In this document: positions 60,740 to 64,000 of the stretch, in pieces | How the letters are laid out: every line of letters starts with the position of its first letter | Numbering within the stretch: the stretch's first letter is position 1 | Origin: Capitella teleta | Taxonomy: Eukaryota > Annelida > Polychaeta > Capitellidae | NCBI GenBank assembly: GCA_000328365.1 | Contig: KB305118.1 | Coordinates: 150,923 to 214,922, forward strand | Length of the DNA stretch: 64,000 nt | Direction of reading: 5' to 3' | Translations under genes and position numbers: made by a program | The notes under the pieces: generated by a model | The model's input: the letters and a program-made list of their open reading frames with translations, nothing else | Databases searched by the model: none | What the model was told of the DNA's origin: nothing

Positions 60740-61330
60740 GCTGGACGCTTTAAATGGTACAGCACGTATTGCTCGTCTAATATAGGATGCACAAAAGACA
60801 ATCCGACGATTAAGGCAACGTGATGTCTAAATTGGTCGATTGGAAGACCGACCTCGGTCTGGACGGCCCTCTGTAACATCCAGAAGGCATGCAAGGATAC
60901 GTACATGATCCTCTCCGGAACCGGTTCCACCTTGCATTTAACACCGCTGCAGTTATAATCGGGTCTCCATGCACATCCAATCAGCCAACAAATAGTTCAC
61001 CATCGACTTAGACAATCCGTTTATCCTGCAGGCGTACAACAAAGGTTCAATTCTGAGTCCAAAATCGTCAACAGCCTGGCATATGCCCAGCAACATCAGA
61101 GATAGACATTACAATGATGGGACAGGGTCAGTTTTACGGACAAATTAAGGTTCAAGCTTCTAACGCAGTGTGGAGGAGAAATAAGGGGTGGACCAAATGT
61201 GATGGTGTGGGCTGGGATATCCCGTTGAACCAAGACTCTTCCTCATCAATGAGAATTTTACTGCCCAACGGTATTCCGATCATGTACAGAGGCAAGGGGT
61301 GGTCACATCCCGTAATGATTAATGTGTCTA
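60740..61330 (+). mobile_element. second dead Tc1/mariner transposase copy
   Basis: Pieces: a helix-turn-helix with IRRLRQ then TGRLEDRPRSGRPSVTSRRH near 60840, SFTDKLRFKLL near 61125, GGPNVMVWAGIS near 61190 and LINENFTAQRYSDHV near 61240. The order is that of a Tc1 transposase. Frameshifts and stops interrupt it, and the last third is missing. It is not a close copy of the one at 55190. Confidence 0.75.
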
Positions 61331-61559
61331 GATTCATTGATGCCAGCACCTCCGAAAGGTCTTTTGAAATGGCCGGAAATAAGGGTGCTGGTAATCATGG
61401 CATGGTAAAAACGATCCAGGATCCGAGAGGAGGGTTGAAATCTGTTTAGTATTCTAAGGCATCTGAGATGGTCTTTTTTTTTGCATCTTACTACTGTTGG
61501 CTAGCATTCTTGAACGTGCAACCATTAATTGGGAGCTATTTGCCATCGGCATCCTCCCA

Positions 61560-61845
61560 CTCCAATTTGCATTCAATGTACATTTATTATATTTGATACC
61601 AATTCAAAACAAGCCAATATTTTTTTTTCGTGGCCTTTTTGACGGTGAGTTTGATGTGGCTCTCCCACGTGAGGTTTTTGGTGATTTCCAATCCAAAAAA
61701 TACGCATGTTTCGATAACATATCCCTTGATCATATGTGTGTCCTTTGTATGCGTTTTCCTCAGAAAGACAATAAACACTTGTTTCGTTTTTCTTATCAAA
61801 GAATTTGGAAACCTCCAAATTCTTTGTTCTTACGTTGACGATGAA
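61560..61845 (-). mobile_element. LINE RT C-terminal fragment
   Basis: The minus strand reads VFFGLEITKNLTWESHIKLT, then VKKATKK, the pattern G-L-L-W-H-I-KA after the RT core. A frame change lies just upstream. Related to the piece at 32420-32520. Confidence 0.5.
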
Positions 61846-62568
61846 ATGACAGAGCATTGTGTAACACTCAGTTGGCCGCTTTGACGTCGTCTGCTCGTTA
61901 GACAATGATGACAGAGCTGCTTTTCTTCAAACTTCAACGCCGACACACAGTGCTTTCAAGTAACCCACACATAACTTTCTCAAACGAGAATTCGGCCATC
62001 ATGAGTGAACGCGTATAGAAATGAACAATTGGCCAAGTATAAGCTTCGTAATCATAAGTTTACATTGGCCAGAATCATAACGCCATGGATAGCGCCTCAA
62101 CGTTATGATCACGTGCGTTGAAATAAATATTTGAAATAAACCTTTAAAAGGAACTCTTTCAATGGGTGTGATGTCCTTCCTCTTTATGTAATGGTCAACA
62201 AGTTTTGGTTACTTATCGCAGGTGAACACCTCCATATCATCTCCCGGAACAGATCATAATTATGATGTTGATTATAACGATCCAGAAGCAAATAAAACCT
62301 CTCCTCAAAGTTCGCTTAGAAGGCTAGCAGTTAGTTCCACAAGATGCAACCGAGAATCATCCCGAATCACCTTCCTTTGATGCGCGCGGATTTAATGAGC
62401 AGCCAATGCAGATTGAAACCCCGAATGCGCTCTATTTCATCATACCGTCGATACCAACTATTCTCATAATGAAATTCCGGGTTCGAGATGAAGCATTTTA
62501 ATCTACAGAGTAAACTTAAAAGTTATATAAGAAAACCTGAGAGATGAATGAATATATACTATACTTTA

Positions 62569-62599
<31 letters not shown>

Positions 62600-63637
62600 C
62601 AATCAAAGTTTATCAATTTATGATTGAAACATTCTGCTTCTTTGAACTTTCAATCATCTTTTTTATGTATTTTAAAAAGTGAATGTTGCACACTCCATGA
62701 TAGCGAACCTGTTGCTGTTTGTTTAACCATAAAAGAACTCTTATGTTATCGATGGTGATTATTTATGTTCTTAAGACTACGAAGAGTGCAAGTCGGCTCT
62801 TATGTTGCTATGTGTTGCTCCTCGAAAAGGCAAATAGGCTAATTCAGTCATTATTATTTATTTATTTTTCTTAACTGTTTCCTTGTTTTATGTTTCTTTT
62901 TTTTTTTGTTCTGTTTTTCCTTGTTCTCTCATGTATAAAAAATCACAAAAGATTATCTGCGAATAAAATGCTATATATATATAGCAGACAAAGCGGACAT
63001 CCACGGGAGAAGGCTATAGGGTCAGATAAATGTTCTAACTTTTCCAAACAATACAAACCCCTATTTAATCTCTATACCCCCAAAAATGATTCAGTGCATC
63101 AATATGTTAAATAAAGCTTCGAAGTATTACTGCTCTTAGATGCTCCGTTCTTGCGTAATCATGCGCATCGCGCGCATATTAGCAATTGTGACTTTATTTT
63201 ATAATGCCAATAACTCAATGGTTAAGGGAAGTCTTGAAATTCGCAGAGTATATGCCACGCATACACTTCTTATAAAATCCTGATTTTAAATGAAGTTGCT
63301 TGAAGTTCAAGGTCACTGCGGTAATTAAAGCATTTAAATGTATAATTGATTATTATTTTGAATTTGTTTATTCGTTAAACTTTTACTGCTATCAAATTTG
63401 GCCCAATTATGACGTTCTTTGACTGTCCGGTAATATACTGCAATGATAATTGGTTTAGCTCACATAGTATTTGTTCAAGTTGTGAAAGAAGAAGAGGTTC
63501 AATTCAAATGCTAACGATTTAATTGCAGTGTAGACTTATATGCAGAATGCGAATGAACTGCTTAACAGAGGAAATTATAAATAGAATGCAATGAGCAAAT
63601 GATGAATAGAAGGCAATGGCAAAACAGTGATGCATGA
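61846..63637. other. gene-free stretch
   Basis: Holds a TCATAACGC motif at 62076, a (TCAA)n-type tetranucleotide run near 62567-62606 and T-rich tracts. No exon seen. Confidence 0.45.
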
Positions 63638-64000
63638 TTACAATAAATAGTACATGTCCCTTTCATCAAAAGCTACACGCAATAATGAACCAAGGACGAG
63701 TCCCGATCTTGTAGTGATACCAGGGAGGCTGCTTGATGGAGACTGTGTGGTCGCGTCTGACTGATTGTTGAGGTCAGGGCTGGTGGCTGGCGACAGATTC
63801 TCGTTGGACACGTCAGGGGAAACGGTGGTACGAGCAGACGGTCTCTCAGCTGCTGACGATGCCATTCGTCGCGGGCGGATGTCGTGCTGATTACGTCTTA
63901 CTAATCGATCGCTGTTGTCTTCGTTCACCCACCAGGAGCGTGGAGAGTCATCAGGACGCATTACTGTCCCTTGGTGCCATTTTCTGGTGATAGGATGCTG
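63638..64000 (-). mobile_element. LTR retrotransposon pol 3' end (integrase C-terminus), cut by the window edge
   Basis: The minus strand reads WHQGTVMRPDDSPRSWWV, then RLVRRNQHDIRPRR, then a Ser/Thr/Pro-rich tail to a stop. W-G-V, PRS-V and RRN are typical of the last part of Ty3/gypsy-like integrases. What is visible is one open frame, so it may be younger than the other fossils. The remainder lies beyond the window, and no LTR is identified with certainty. Confidence 0.55.

Noticed and set aside
1-64000. CRISPR array or bacterial operon
   Set aside because: Spliceosomal introns, lamin and Ig genes show animal nuclear DNA. The tandem arrays seen are minisatellites without spacers of CRISPR type.

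Overview
This is invertebrate animal nuclear DNA. It holds about eight recognisable protein genes with GT-AG introns, AT-rich intergenic DNA, many mobile-element remains and one 50-N assembly gap at 13183-13232. The genes are animal in character: a nuclear lamin with an Ig-like tail, a PAN plus C-type lectin protein, an arylsulfatase, a RING protein, a C2H2 zinc-finger protein, an Ig/CCP (sushi) surface-protein locus and a PLAC8-family protein. Many introns are only about 49-62 nt. Tiny introns with large repeat-filled intergenic tracts would suit a sponge or another marine invertebrate, but nothing here fixes the phylum.

Layout. 181-1014 (+): 3' part of a PAN/C-type lectin gene. 4421-6927 (+): complete 13-exon arylsulfatase. 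8055-8440 (-): Copia-like fossil. 9494-12213 (-): RING gene missing its 5' end, with a short inverted-repeat DNA transposon in one intron. 12660-14100: palindromes, 60-bp hairpin elements, the gap and a large inverted repeat. 15783-17000 (+): three-exon zinc-finger gene. 17650-18110: Ty3/gypsy-like fossil. 18800-20735: duplicated repeats and an inverted-repeat element. 21964-28933 (+): lamin gene with two or three possible C-terminal ends. 30100-31905: dead LINE. 34449-46788: three possible signal-peptide exons in mostly gene-poor DNA. 46710-54211 (+): Ig and CCP exons in two blocks, each with its own hydrophobic C-terminal exon. 55190-58130: dead Tc1/mariner copy and LINE tail. 59098-60174 (+): PLAC8 gene followed at once by a minisatellite. 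60740-61845: more Tc1 and LINE remains. 63638-64000 (-): 3' end of an LTR-retrotransposon pol region.

The genes do not look like one pathway; this is an ordinary mixed gene neighbourhood. The most interesting part is 46710-54211. Three Ig domains end in a GPI-like tail exon. Immediately downstream lies an Ig-CCP-Ig-CCP block with a second GPI-like tail and no signal peptide of its own. Domain-boundary introns are all phase 1, so the blocks are splice-compatible with each other and with three upstream signal-peptide exons. Next is the lamin gene, whose 3' end offers one exon with a C-terminal CGMM (CaaX-like) box and others without it. A 9-base motif, TCATAACGC, occurs eight times, twice among CRE-like TGACGTCA octamers upstream of coding starts. 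All exon boundaries were read by eye from splice signals and frame.
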